From: Delphinus delphis
Taxonomy: Eukaryota > Chordata > Mammalia > Artiodactyla > Delphinidae
DNA: 64,000 bases
Direction of reading: 5' to 3'
NCBI RefSeq assembly: GCF_949987515.2
Contig: NC_082703.1
Location: forward strand, 9,572,680 to 9,636,679
Shown: in pieces, positions 54,688 through 64,000 of the stretch
Numbering within the stretch: position 1 is the stretch's first letter
Layout: every line of letters begins with the position of its first letter
The notes under the pieces: model-generated
What the model was told of the DNA's origin: nothing
Seen by the model: only the letters and a program-made list of their open reading frames with translations
Database searches by the model: none
Translations under genes and position numbers: made by a program

Positions 54688-54805
54688 GGGACTTCCCTGG
54701 TGGTCCAGTGGGTAAGACTCCGCGCTCCCAAAGCAGGAGCCCGGGTTCTATCCCTGGTCGGGGAACTAGATCCCACAAGTTGTGCGGGCAAAAATAAAAA
54801 TAAAA
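54688..54805 (+). mobile_element. Short tRNA-derived SINE
   Basis: Short CHR-related SINE: gggacttccctggtggtccagtgggtaagactcc, gcaggagcccgggttctatccc, then aagttgtgcgggcaaaaataaaaataaaaaataa tail. No clear target duplication. Very like the copy at 48246-48386. Confidence 0.9.
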
Positions 54806-55222
54806 AATAATTTTTAAAAATTATATGCTTCAACCTCTATTTATTGACTTATCAACTCTGTACAGTGTCTTTTGACTTCCAATTATGAAAGATGAAGAAA
54901 TTAGTCCCCTCTCTAGTACTTCTAACTCCCCTCTTCCCTGTCTCCTTGCAGATTTTGTAGTTATGTTATTATCATTTTATATTGTCAAGGCTTATATCAG
55001 TTACATCCTCTTCTGCAACTAAAACCCCCATAGTTTATTTTTTTCTTAACTTTCTCATGTATTTAAATAGATTCACTGCTTACCTCCAGATCTTTCGTAC
55101 TGCTGCTCCCCCATTCCTGAATCCCTTGTTTAATTTCCTTTATTTGACTGGTGGATTCCATCATGGAGTAATTGTTCCAAGAGGATTTATGAGCATTACA
55201 TTCCTCAATTACTTGCATGTTT
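54806..55222. other. Unrecognised AT-rich sequence
   Basis: Possibly old antisense L1 text, judging by attatgttattatcattttatattgtcaagg and similar T-rich words, but I cannot assign it. Confidence 0.35.
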
Positions 55223-55237
55223 AAGGACGCCTTTCTT

Positions 55238-55365
55238 GGGCTTCCCTGGTGGCGCAGTGGTTGAGAGTCCGCCTGCTGATGCAGGGGGCACGGGTTCGTG
55301 CCCCGGTCTGGGAAGATCCCACATGCCGCAGAGTGGCTGGGCCCGTGAGCCATGGCCGCTGAGCC
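55238..55365 (+). mobile_element. CHR-2 SINE lacking its 3' end and tail, with target duplication
   Basis: Head gggcttccctggtggcgcagtgg to the word ctgagcc at 55365, about 128 bp: the tRNA-like part and a little more. The rest of the body and the poly-A tail are absent. The flanks AAGGACGCCTTTCTT (55223-55237) and AAGAATGCCTTTCTT (55366-55380) match at 13 of 15 positions, so it looks like an insertion of an already shortened template. Confidence 0.85.
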
Positions 55366-55380
55366 AAGAATGCCTTTCTT

Positions 55381-55793
55381 TTCACTTGAAAGACAAGTTG
55401 ATAGAGAATAAAATTTTTCTGTTTCTTTTTATCCCTATAGAAATCTGTAGACATTTATCCACTCTATCTTAAAATAAAATAATAGAGTGTAGTAAGCTGA
55501 ATTCAGCTTCACATCTTCCCTCGTGCTTTTTCTACTTGGATTTCTACCGGAGTTTTCTTTCTCTTGACGTTTACTAAGTTAGTTAGGCTACATCTCAATA
55601 CCTTTTATTCTGTATTATTTTTCTTTTATTGAAACTGCGTGCTTTTTAGGAGAATGAATTCTTGAAAGTTTTATTAGATTTGTATATTTTTCTCTCAACA
55701 AAAATAATTTAACATACTGAATAATTAACATACTGAATTCTGCTTTGTTTTACATATCTGTTTTCTCTTTGGAATTGAAACCGAGTGAGGCCC
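55381..55793. other. Unrecognised AT-rich sequence
   Basis: No gene or repeat recognised up to the assembly gap. Confidence 0.35.
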
Positions 55794-55993
55794 NNNNNNN
55801 NNNNNNNNNNNNNNNNNNNNNNNNNNNNNNNNNNNNNNNNNNNNNNNNNNNNNNNNNNNNNNNNNNNNNNNNNNNNNNNNNNNNNNNNNNNNNNNNNNNN
55901 NNNNNNNNNNNNNNNNNNNNNNNNNNNNNNNNNNNNNNNNNNNNNNNNNNNNNNNNNNNNNNNNNNNNNNNNNNNNNNNNNNNNNNNNNNNNN
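55794..55993. other. Assembly gap (200 Ns)
   Basis: Exactly 200 unknown bases. The round length suggests a placeholder of fixed size, so the true distance is unknown. Frames reported through it are meaningless. Confidence 0.98.
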
Positions 55994-57028
55994 CCATGAA
56001 AAGGAACTGTTATTTCTGTCCCCCTGTGCCTGGCCCTCCATAACACTTATTTTATCTAGATCATCTCTAGTTCCTGAGACTGAAGAAGAAGGCAGGGAAG
56101 GAAGGCCTTTTTAAAGTCAAGCAAAAAACTGAGACCTCTGGTTCAGTCTTTATGTAAAAGTTAACTTGTAAATGAGCTCTATCTAATTGACTTAAAAGTA
56201 AGCACTTACAAATTAAACCTAAATGTCTAGAAAATTGGCCAAGATAAATTTTAGGACCACATGATCTGGGAAATATTCAGTATTGAATGAATATCTGCTA
56301 TTGAAGGTGGCTTAAGCTTTTTGGTTTGATTAATATAGACATGTCTTTAGAGTCATCAATATTAAGTAATGCAAGTGAGATAAGAGCTGTTGGGTAAACT
56401 CTTTAGGAATAATTCTCCATAAGAAAGCACATGTTTTTAAAGTTGTGTATGATCAGGATTTTCAAAGATAGGATTAAATCTAATTGGGTAAATGGATTTT
56501 GTTGGGAGTGGGCTAGGGCAAGACCAGATTCCTACTTGCGCTTGAAATCTTTCACTTTGGTAAAATGAATAAGTATTGTTTGCCAGTTTCTAAAGGTTCT
56601 TTTGATCTCCAGCTAATTTTGAGATTCTTCAGAGGGCCCCTGAGGCACCTCAGAAATATTTAACTAGGATTATTTGGTATGTTAAATTAAATGTAATCAG
56701 TCAAGTTAAATGTAATCCTGATTACTGTAACCAAGTTTCTTTCCCAATTACATTGCAGTCAGATGCTTAACTGCACCCTTTTAAGTCTTTCTGTTGCTGT
56801 ACTCTGATGCTTTTGCAAAGATGCTTCATCTTCAAGAAGACTTATGTGAAGGACCACTTTTGACAAATACAGGTCTCTGATAAATTTCATATCATACAGC
56901 TGAGCTGGTTAAACAAGTTAAAAATCTTAATGGAGAGTCTGATGGCTTGGAATTCCAAGTACCACATAGCAGTACATTTGTTCCTAACCACTACAAAGGT
57001 TATAGTGCAACACACCATATTTATCACA
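55994..57028. other. Unrecognised AT-rich sequence
   Basis: About 1 kb without a recognised gene or repeat. Confidence 0.4.
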
Positions 57029-57029
57029 T

Positions 57030-57225
57030 ATGCTAGATCATTTAATCTTGCCAATAATGCAATGAAGTCAGTATTGGGGTGGATACAGTATACATTTTAT
57101 AGATGGGATTACTGAGATTTAGAGAGAGCTTAAGTAATTTGCCCAAGGTCATACTTTGTAAATAACAGAGCTGGAATTCAAATGATTGTATCCAATACCA
57201 AGGGCATGCTCTTCCTATCACTCTA
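57030..57225 (+). mobile_element. MIR SINE
   Basis: Sense MIR: tcatttaatcttgccaataatgcaatgaagtcag, then cattttatagatgggattactgagatttagagagagcttaagtaatttgcccaaggtcatac, and cagagctggaattcaaatg. Confidence 0.82.
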
Positions 57226-57354
57226 AGCATAGATAAGAAGAAACAAACAAACAAAGTTTTTAGTTTCAAATTCCATATGCATTATAACCCCTTTTAGTAA
57301 CCTCAAATTTATTTATTAATTGTTATTCATCCATGTATCTTAAGTCTTTTTATT

Positions 57355-57595
57355 TAATAGGCTTTACTTTTTAGAGCAGTTTTAGGTTCACAGAAAAATT
57401 GAGTGGAAGGTACAGAGATTTCCCATATGCCCTTTTCCCCCAACACATGCACAGGCTCCCACACCATCAACATCCCCCCCATCCAGAGTGGTCCAATTGT
57501 TAAACAATTGATGAAGCTCTATTTGCATGTCCTTATCACCCAAAGCCCATAGTTTACATAAGATTTTCTAATTCATTCCTCTTCTTCCTTCTCCT
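57355..57595 (-). mobile_element. L1M 3' remnant, antisense
   Basis: Antisense L1: tttttagagcagttttaggttcacagaaaaattgagtggaaggtacagagatttcccatatgccc, then acatgcacaggctcccacaccatcaacatcc, and agtttacataagatttt. Confidence 0.8.
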
Positions 57596-57744
57596 GATTC
57601 AATCTTACCCCTTTTATCTATCTTCCTTTGGAATACCAGTATTGGGAGACAGTGGCAGTAAAGGCATTAGTGAATAAAACTAATCTCTCTACCCTCCTTG
57701 TCATACTACTTACATACATTCCATTGAACTGTTATATTTTTAGA
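57596..57744. other. Unrecognised sequence
   Basis: Short stretch between the L1 remnant and a SINE; nothing recognised. Confidence 0.35.
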
Positions 57745-57882
57745 GTTTGGGGTTTTTTTTCTCTCTTTTGGCCATGCCATGCGGCTTGTGGGATCTTAGT
57801 TCCCCGACCAGGGATTGAACCTCTGCCCTTGGCAGTGAGAGTACGTGGAGCCCTAACCACTGGACCACCAGGGAACTGTCAT
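57745..57882 (-). mobile_element. Short tRNA-derived SINE, antisense
   Basis: Short CHR-related SINE in antisense: ttttggccatgccatgcggcttgtgg, ccccgaccagggattgaacctctgcc, and ctaaccactggaccaccagggaact. Confidence 0.9.
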
Positions 57883-60205
57883 GGAGTTTATTTCTTTTTA
57901 ATTGGTATCTTGCTTATACACTATGTTACTATTTTCAAAGGCTCTCACACCCATTATGTCATGGAGGTCTCATAACATGCCATTGGCAAGTTCAAGGAAA
58001 CCTGCCTCTTCATGTCTTGTGCTCAGTTGGGAAGGAAATGGGTTTTGGACACCACCCTTACAGAGCTAATAATTCACCCCCCAGCTTTAATTTAAAAGTT
58101 TCTAATTCGTTAACAATGCAATTTTCAAAATGAGGTTTGTATGAGACGCTTAAAAACTAAAATGCCCTATCAGTCTTTTCCCCCTTAGAATCTAGCTTCG
58201 ACGCTGCGATTTCAGAAAGCCAAGCTTAGACACCACAGGGCAGTCATCCGAACTTAGGTGTCAGGATAATACTGACACCACAGTCTCGGGCAGCACTTTA
58301 TAGAGTTTACGAAACATATTGCTATGCATTGTTTCACTTCAACTTGGCAACACCTTTGAAGAGGACCCGGGTCTGCCTGTAATTAATGAGAACCGTGGGT
58401 TGCTGTTCTCCTGTCTCACCTTGGAGGTGGCAGCATTTGTCTAACCCAGACTGGGGCCTCTGGTCATAGACTGTACATTATGCAGCACTAATGATGCAAT
58501 TAATTCCTACATTAGCTGACACATCATTCCTTAAAGTCAAAATTTCCAAGTTGAAAACTTAAAAAAAAAAAAAGTTCAAAAGGCAAAGCTGAGGGCCAGC
58601 TAGAAAGACTATACAAGGAGTCTTAATTCATTCCCAGCTTCTGCCTATTATGTTGACAAATACACTACTTTAATCTCTCCCTACCAGACCTCATATACAG
58701 TGGTCAAGAAGCCAGTTTATTAGAGTTTCTTTTTTCATCCACCGGTTCTGAGAAAGGTTATAGGTACAAATACCTCACAGCCAGTATTAAAAGGACATAC
58801 TGACAGAAAAAAAAATTATATAGTGAGTCTTGCTAAATTAGTTTACCTAAAATTGTATGTGTGAGTGATTTTAATCAAAATCTAATTTCCCCTCTTTTTA
58901 GAGTAACTGAAATGAGATTTTTCTAATTTACTTTTTGCGGTTCAAGTTTCTCATAATTCTTCGATGGTCGTGACAGCACTGTGAACACGTCTGCTGCTAC
59001 AAAGCATTAAAAAAAATTAGATTTTCAAATTGATGTACTAAATTAAAAATGTTTAATGCTTCTCATCAAAAGGCACAGGAGTGTATATACATGGGGCCTC
59101 CAGTACAGTTAAAGGCGCAATATTTTTTTCATCTGTTTCTTTAATTCACAACCCAGGGCAACTGTACTGTGAAAATTAACAAGCTCTAAGTAAAGGAATC
59201 CTTGTAAGCTGTCCTCTAAGAAGCTTCCTTTTAATTTCTTTTCATCCCTTGACATGGTGACCCTAAGGATGTCATAATAAAAATGGTTGCTGGTGCCTTG
59301 GGTTTGCTTTTGGTTTATTTGCTTGTTGCCTATGGTGTGGGTTGTTTTGTTTTGTTTTGTTTCCTTCTGCCCCAGCTGGAGCTCGCCAGATGTTATTAGG
59401 GCTTGTGAGCTTCTGAATAATTGTAACTCTCAGGCTTGACTAGCTAATTCCAATGATTTAGAAAATCATATTACTCCTGTAAATTGGCTCAGTTGTTATA
59501 TTAAAATCCAAGCTTCTGCCCTTAGTAGATGTTTGCTGCCTGGCTCAGAGCAAGGCTGGGCGTATCCCAGGAGCCACATCTGCAGACTTGGGAAGATGAC
59601 TCTGAAGGTCAAGAAGGCTTGGGAAGTGTTTTGGGTAGGTGGCTTGGTTCTCCACCTTAGTATGCATTAAATTCTCCCCAAGTAGCATGTGAAGAGTTCA
59701 GGACCCCATCGTGCTATGAAATTGAAGTTTAGATCCTTCTGAAATAATGACGGGTAAGATCCAGTTCTCAAATACTACAGACTTCTCTGCTTTTATAAAA
59801 CACAGGCACGACTTCCAGCTAGGACCAAGGCAACTACTCTTATACTTCCCTTCCCTCCAACACCCCTGGCACGGACAGTTAGTGAAACTGGGTCTCCAGG
59901 AAAAGGAATGGATTGGCCTAAGGCCACCCAGGAAATCCTGGCAGAGCCAAGCTGAGGACCTAAGGAACGGGTATCCAGTCCAGTGCTATCTCCACCCCCA
60001 TGGAAACACTCTCCTACCCAGCGAAGGAGTCTCTTGGTGTCTGGTTTTGTTCATGGCAAAACCATCAGTCCTGACCCTACGAACAAGCACATGCATGTTA
60101 CCGTTTGATGCTGAGTGACCTCAGCCATCCCTCTGGACCAGGAAAGGCTAAAGAAGAGAGAAGCCCGGAACCATGGTTCCTCCATCCCTGGATGACCAAA
60201 GCCTT
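57883..60205. other. Mostly unrecognised; two candidate conserved noncoding segments
   Basis: About 2.3 kb with no recognised transposon. 58140-58560 and 59060-59560 have many AT-rich, TAATTA-like core words with few CpGs (tgtaattaatgag, aatgatgcaattaattcctacattagctgacacatc). A (TTTTG)n run is at about 59345-59367. The area 59870-60000 may include MIR-like text (aaggccacccagg). A 123-codon frame at 59747-60118 overlaps that MIR-like piece. Confidence 0.45.
59345..59367. repeat. TTTTG microsatellite
   Basis: Tandem gttttgttttgttttg run. Confidence 0.9.
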
Positions 60206-60212
60206 CAGCACA

Positions 60213-60331
60213 TTTTTTTTTTTGGCTACACCACACAGCATGCCAGATGTTAGTTTCCCAACCGGGGATTAAACCCGTGCTCCCTGCAGTGGAAGCACAG
60301 ATTCTTAACCACTGGACAGCCAGGGAAGTCC
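60213..60331 (-). mobile_element. Short tRNA-derived SINE, antisense, with target duplication
   Basis: Short CHR-related SINE in antisense: T run then ttggctacaccacacagcatgcc, ttcccaaccggggattaaacccg, cttaaccactggacagccagggaagtcc. Flanks CAGCACATTTT (from 60206) and CAACACACTTTT (60332-60343) are a weak target duplication. Confidence 0.9.
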
Positions 60332-60343
60332 CAACACACTTTT

Positions 60344-61252
60344 CTAAAGCCATTCAGCAGCCGTAACTTGTTTTCTCTGTCCTTTCTCTCCCATCCACCC
60401 TTCATTAAACCATATCAATTTCCCATTCTTTTTCCCCAGCTCACTTCTCTCCCTTAGGGGAAACAATTTAATGGGCTCTCTAGATAAGCAAAGCCCTGTT
60501 ATATAGAAGCTACCCAAGACATGACCCTTCTAGATAATAAGGTCTTAATTCATCTATGAAGTAAATGTCTCCAGAAAGCACCTACCTGCGAACACTAAAG
60601 GTGGACGTTTTGGTTGCTGTCAACCAGGGGAAGAACTATTGGAAGTCATCTTGGCCCTGACATACCTGGGGTCACACCACACACAAAGCATACCAGGCTT
60701 TGCTTCTCTGTCACCAGGTAAAGCAACAGGTCATAGAAGTGTGTGCTACCTCTTTCTAACAATACTAAAAGCAATGAAGTTATATGGCGAGGTCAGCATA
60801 GATTCTGCTTCACGGAAGGTAGTCAAGACGTTCTAGTTCATTGGTTTTTCTTCCTTCATGTGGTCTATCAGTTGATGCTGCCTTGAGCCGAAATCCTCCT
60901 TACCCCTTCCCCCCAACCACTACAAGCAACTGGGTTTAATTTCTTGTTTCAAAAAAAAAAAAAATCCCATTATTCTTTCTCCCTACGCACTTGTTCTGGG
61001 ATTTTCAATATATCATTAGGTTATTTTGTGGTTTCTAATATTTTTGTAAATCGTTTGTTTTATGGAGGCTGCAATTAAGCCAAGTAATATTGTCTTGAGG
61101 TCATTTCTCCCTTGGAATAGTTTAAGCCTAATGAAAAGTGTGCCTTTTGCTGTCACTAGTGCTGAAAAGGTGATAGCTTCTTTCTGCGGAATGTGGTAGA
61201 TATTGAAGCCCGCGGACAAAGGAAAAATTAGTTCTCCTAGAAAATAGAGATA
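60344..61252. other. Unrecognised sequence
   Basis: No gene or repeat recognised. An A run lies at about 60952-60963. Confidence 0.4.
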
Positions 61253-61254
61253 TA

Positions 61255-61390
61255 ATTATGAAGGAATTAGCCTCCTCTACTAGGTTGTGAGCGAGCTCCT
61301 AAGAGTAGGGCTGTGTCTTATTCATCTTTGTTCAATCCTCTACAGTTTCTTCATGGTAGGTATTCAATAAATAGATACTGACTTAAGAAT
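61255..61390 (+). mobile_element. L2/MIR-type 3' end
   Basis: Sense pattern: aggttgtgagcgagctcctaagagtagggctgtgtcttattcatctttg, then atggtaggtattcaataaatagatactgac. Confidence 0.65.
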
Positions 61391-62328
61391 TCAAAGACCT
61401 GGTTGTCAGTGACCATCAGTTGTCATTTCTGAAGCTGTAATGCTTTGCCCCATAGAGACTGGTGTTCCTGAATTACATTAAGGAGCTCTAGAGTTGAGAA
61501 GTCCTATGGGATAAGAAGATAGGAAGGGTTCTAAGGTTCTGGTTGGTACTAAGGGAAGTAGAATCTGGAAGGTAAGGGCGTAGGAGCAGAAGGCATGGCC
61601 AGTGACTCACTGAGTAAAAGAGATTCAAATCCAAAGAACCTCTTGGAGTTTTCAACATAAGCTTGCACTTCAAGCTGAACCAGACAAGGAAGCAGAACTT
61701 CTGAACCAATGGTGTAAATATGAGAAGAAAGCCTGCAGTGATTTCAGGATCCTAGAGCTTCATAATGATGCTGATATCGATAAAATATACATTTAGGAAA
61801 ATCTTGTAAATACCAACTCATCATCGTTCAAAACACCATAAACACTTGTCTTTAAGTTCTGATAGTAGAGAAAAACATGAGTTCAGCTTTACCTTTGCAC
61901 CCACAAATTTCACATAGGGTGTCATGTAAATGAGAGTCTAGTGACAAAGGTACTTGTGAAACCACTTAAGGGAACAAACTGTTTTCAAGTACTTCAGGAG
62001 TTCACACTGATGTATAAACAATCAAAGTTAATTACATATCATTCTGATGCATTCACACAAAGATCTATACTTGGCAAGACACCCTGGCAACATTTTGTTA
62101 GCCTAGCGTATCCCCTGCCCATTTGAAAGTAATAAAAACGGCATGGCTGAAGAAGTATCTCATAATTCAAACTATTCATTGCCCCCTTGATCGCAAACCA
62201 GGGAGATTTCACTGTAAATCTTGAGAAAGTTCTCTGCCTTATAAAGTGATGCTGATTGGTGCTTTAAGTAATGTTAAGTACAGGAGTTGGGATGCATTAA
62301 CTAACCATAGTCTTAAACTGTTAGAACT
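61391..62328. other. Unrecognised sequence
   Basis: No gene or repeat recognised. Confidence 0.4.
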
Positions 62329-62329
62329 A

Positions 62330-62480
62330 GTTAGGCAAACTCTAACACCCACATGATACGGATGAAGAAGTAGTTCCAAAGAAGTTAACTATTTTGCCGA
62401 GAGTCAAACAAACAGTAAGTCATAGACTTGGGACTTGAACCGTTGTGACTCCTTCGTCCCACACTATACTAATTCAGAAG
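62330..62480 (+). mobile_element. MIR SINE remnant
   Basis: Sense MIR pattern: gatacggatgaagaagtagttccaaagaagttaactattttgccgagagtcaaac, then agtaagtcatagacttgggacttgaaccgttgtgactcc. Confidence 0.65.
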
Positions 62481-64000
62481 ACCGCAGACCTGGGGCTTTA
62501 CGCTGCCATCTCTTAACAAACAATTCTGGAATAACAGAGACGGCTGCTGTGGAACAGAGACCCCCCCACTGATCACGGCATTCTAACTGCACAATGATAT
62601 GGTCTACTCCTGTTCTATTCTTCCACAGAACAGCTAGACATAGTATATTTCTCCTTTTCTAAGGTATAGCTTGTGCTTCTCTACCCTCCATGAGCCTGTT
62701 TTGTGGATGGGTCCAATCATACAGAGAAAACTTCTTTCCTTACTTGATAGTTACATGGGGAGATAATGTAATTTTTTTTTTCCAACTTAGCCCCAAAGCA
62801 ATCAGTTGACAAGTCCAGAGTAGACCCCTGAGGTAAAGTGAAATATAAAGGCTCTCTGGGTAGCAGGTGTTTCCCTTTCAATGACAGCTTAACTGGTGAT
62901 GAGTTGAGCAGGGCACTATCGTTTCTTCCCACTGTTTGCATTCGGCTTGGAGCCAGCACAAAACCTGCCTCGGTGACGTTTCAGGTCAGACCATTATGTC
63001 AGGAATTTCCCACGCAGCCAGCAGAGGGAGGGAGGGCTGCAGCCTGCAACCTGTAACTAGATTCAGAAAGGGAGGAATCAGAGGAAGGAAGGGTACTCTC
63101 GGGGCTATGGTCCATGATGAGGGCTTTAAGGTGGCAGAAGGGAACAAACTGTGGGCTTTGCCTGAAAATGGTGGCCCATCTACATGTATGGAGTTAAAGA
63201 AAAAGTCGTGTGATGGGATGAGTGGAGAACACAGGACGCGTGTGTAAGGCTGTGGTGACTCATTGCCCTGTCCTTTTTTCATTCCGTAGATTTAAGTCAT
63301 CAGGCTCCTTCGGGTGGCAGAGAACCTGCTAGGAAGTGCATGGGAAACTACAAGCCAGTGTGCCTTAGCTTCTACCTTCAAGAAATTTATAATCTGGAAA
63401 AGTAGGGAATAGATATACAAATCACTTTTAAGCACAGTAAAATATGACCTTAAAAGAAAGCACTTTTCTAATTTAAAAGCAGCAGAGGATACTTTTCTGA
63501 TTGGGGGGTAACAGGAAAGAATTCAAGGGAAAAATGAATTTGCTTAAAGAATGGAATTTCTATAGATTAGGGGAAATAAAAGAAGTGTTTATGTTTAGCA
63601 ACCAGGATAAATCAAAGATTAGCACACGTCATGGAAATAGATCTATTTCGTGTCAATATATAACCTTCTAAGGACAGCCTTATTTGTCATTTAAGAGATA
63701 CCTCAAAATCTTAAAAGAATAGAAATGATTCCTGAAATAATCTATATCTCCTGCTTCTACAACAGTCCTGGCACATAACCGAGGATCGATATTAGGTTGT
63801 CAAAGATGAATAAGAATTGATTTTAATTAGGCTGAAGATTCCCATCTAAGGAAAGCTGATATTCATGAGAAGTTGGATTGATTAGCAGTGGAGCAATGAA
63901 AAGGCAGATGTTGGACGTTGCCATTCAGAGCATTTGATCTTTCTCAGGGGCCCCTGGGCAGATTAATGCAGTCAGTAGAAAGGAACAAATAAGGGTATTT
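62481..64000. other. Unrecognised sequence to the window end
   Basis: About 1.5 kb with no recognised gene or repeat. 62984-63060 is purine and CAG rich. Overlapping frames on both strands at 62717-63282 (up to 103 codons) show no domain and no splice pattern that I would defend. 63380-63560 might contain an old repeat. Confidence 0.4.

Noticed and set aside
55709..56114. Frames across the N run
   Set aside because: They exist only because unknown bases contain no stops.
62936..63282. Overlapping frames of about 100 codons on both strands near the right end
   Set aside because: No domain, and the two strands give equally long frames, as expected by chance in a more GC-rich patch.
1..64000. 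CRISPR arrays, bacterial operons or phage-like modules
   Set aside because: No regularly spaced direct repeats or dense coding; the DNA is plainly mammalian.

Overview
The window is nuclear DNA of a mammal, almost certainly a cetacean and probably a toothed whale. The clearest marker is the tRNA-derived CHR SINE family, which I recognise from memory of the family: five copies of the short CHR-2 form, four copies of the longer CHR-1 form, and seven older, shorter relatives. Placental repeats make up most of the rest: L2, MIR, L1ME/L1M, MaLR LTRs, MER5/MER20-type hAT and Tigger-type elements, plus a younger cetartiodactyl-type L1 whose 3' end recurs throughout. No homology search was possible, so family names are recognition calls.

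I found no protein-coding gene, tRNA, rRNA, CRISPR or bacterial or viral gene system. The longest open frames are SINE or L1 shadows, or lie in unrecognised sequence without a family signature. The window is best read as intergenic or deep intronic DNA.

Layout. 1-9 kb: an ERV1-like LTR carrying an inverted L1 insertion, a dated L1 tail, L2 remnants, a CHR-1 SINE beside a second LTR end, and a MER5-type element. 9-20 kb: MIR, Tigger-like, MER20-like and L2 remnants, a CHR-2 copy, CA repeats and a series of LTRs (18.0-20.2 kb). 20-29 kb: an ERVL-like LTR with a palindrome and G-rich tract, a 178-bp L1 insertion with a perfect target duplication, two young CHR-2 copies with perfect target duplications, and an L1ME tail split by an LTR. 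29.8-34.6 kb: two large antisense L1 remnants repeatedly invaded by SINEs and younger L1s. 35.6-38.2 kb: mostly unrecognised, including a candidate conserved noncoding segment. 38.5-42.8 kb: an antisense L1, a sense L1 ORF2 remnant with a lost catalytic residue, and an L1/CHR-2/LTR junction. 43-54 kb: MIR, L2, L1 and MaLR remnants, one L1 with a tandemly duplicated 3' end. 54-64 kb: a CHR-2 copy lacking its 3' end and tail, a 200-N assembly gap, and mostly unrecognised sequence with two further candidate conserved segments.

The value of the window is as a record of nested retrotransposition. Several insertions have exact target site duplications, which give insertion order and possible phylogenetic markers. 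I saw no undescribed functional system. The most unusual observations are the tail-less CHR-2 with a target duplication (55238-55365), the SINE at a rearranged L1/LTR junction (41841-42046), the twin-primed L1 in an LTR (278-416), the duplicated L1 3' end (48985-49208) and a perfect 14-bp hairpin (9456-9487).
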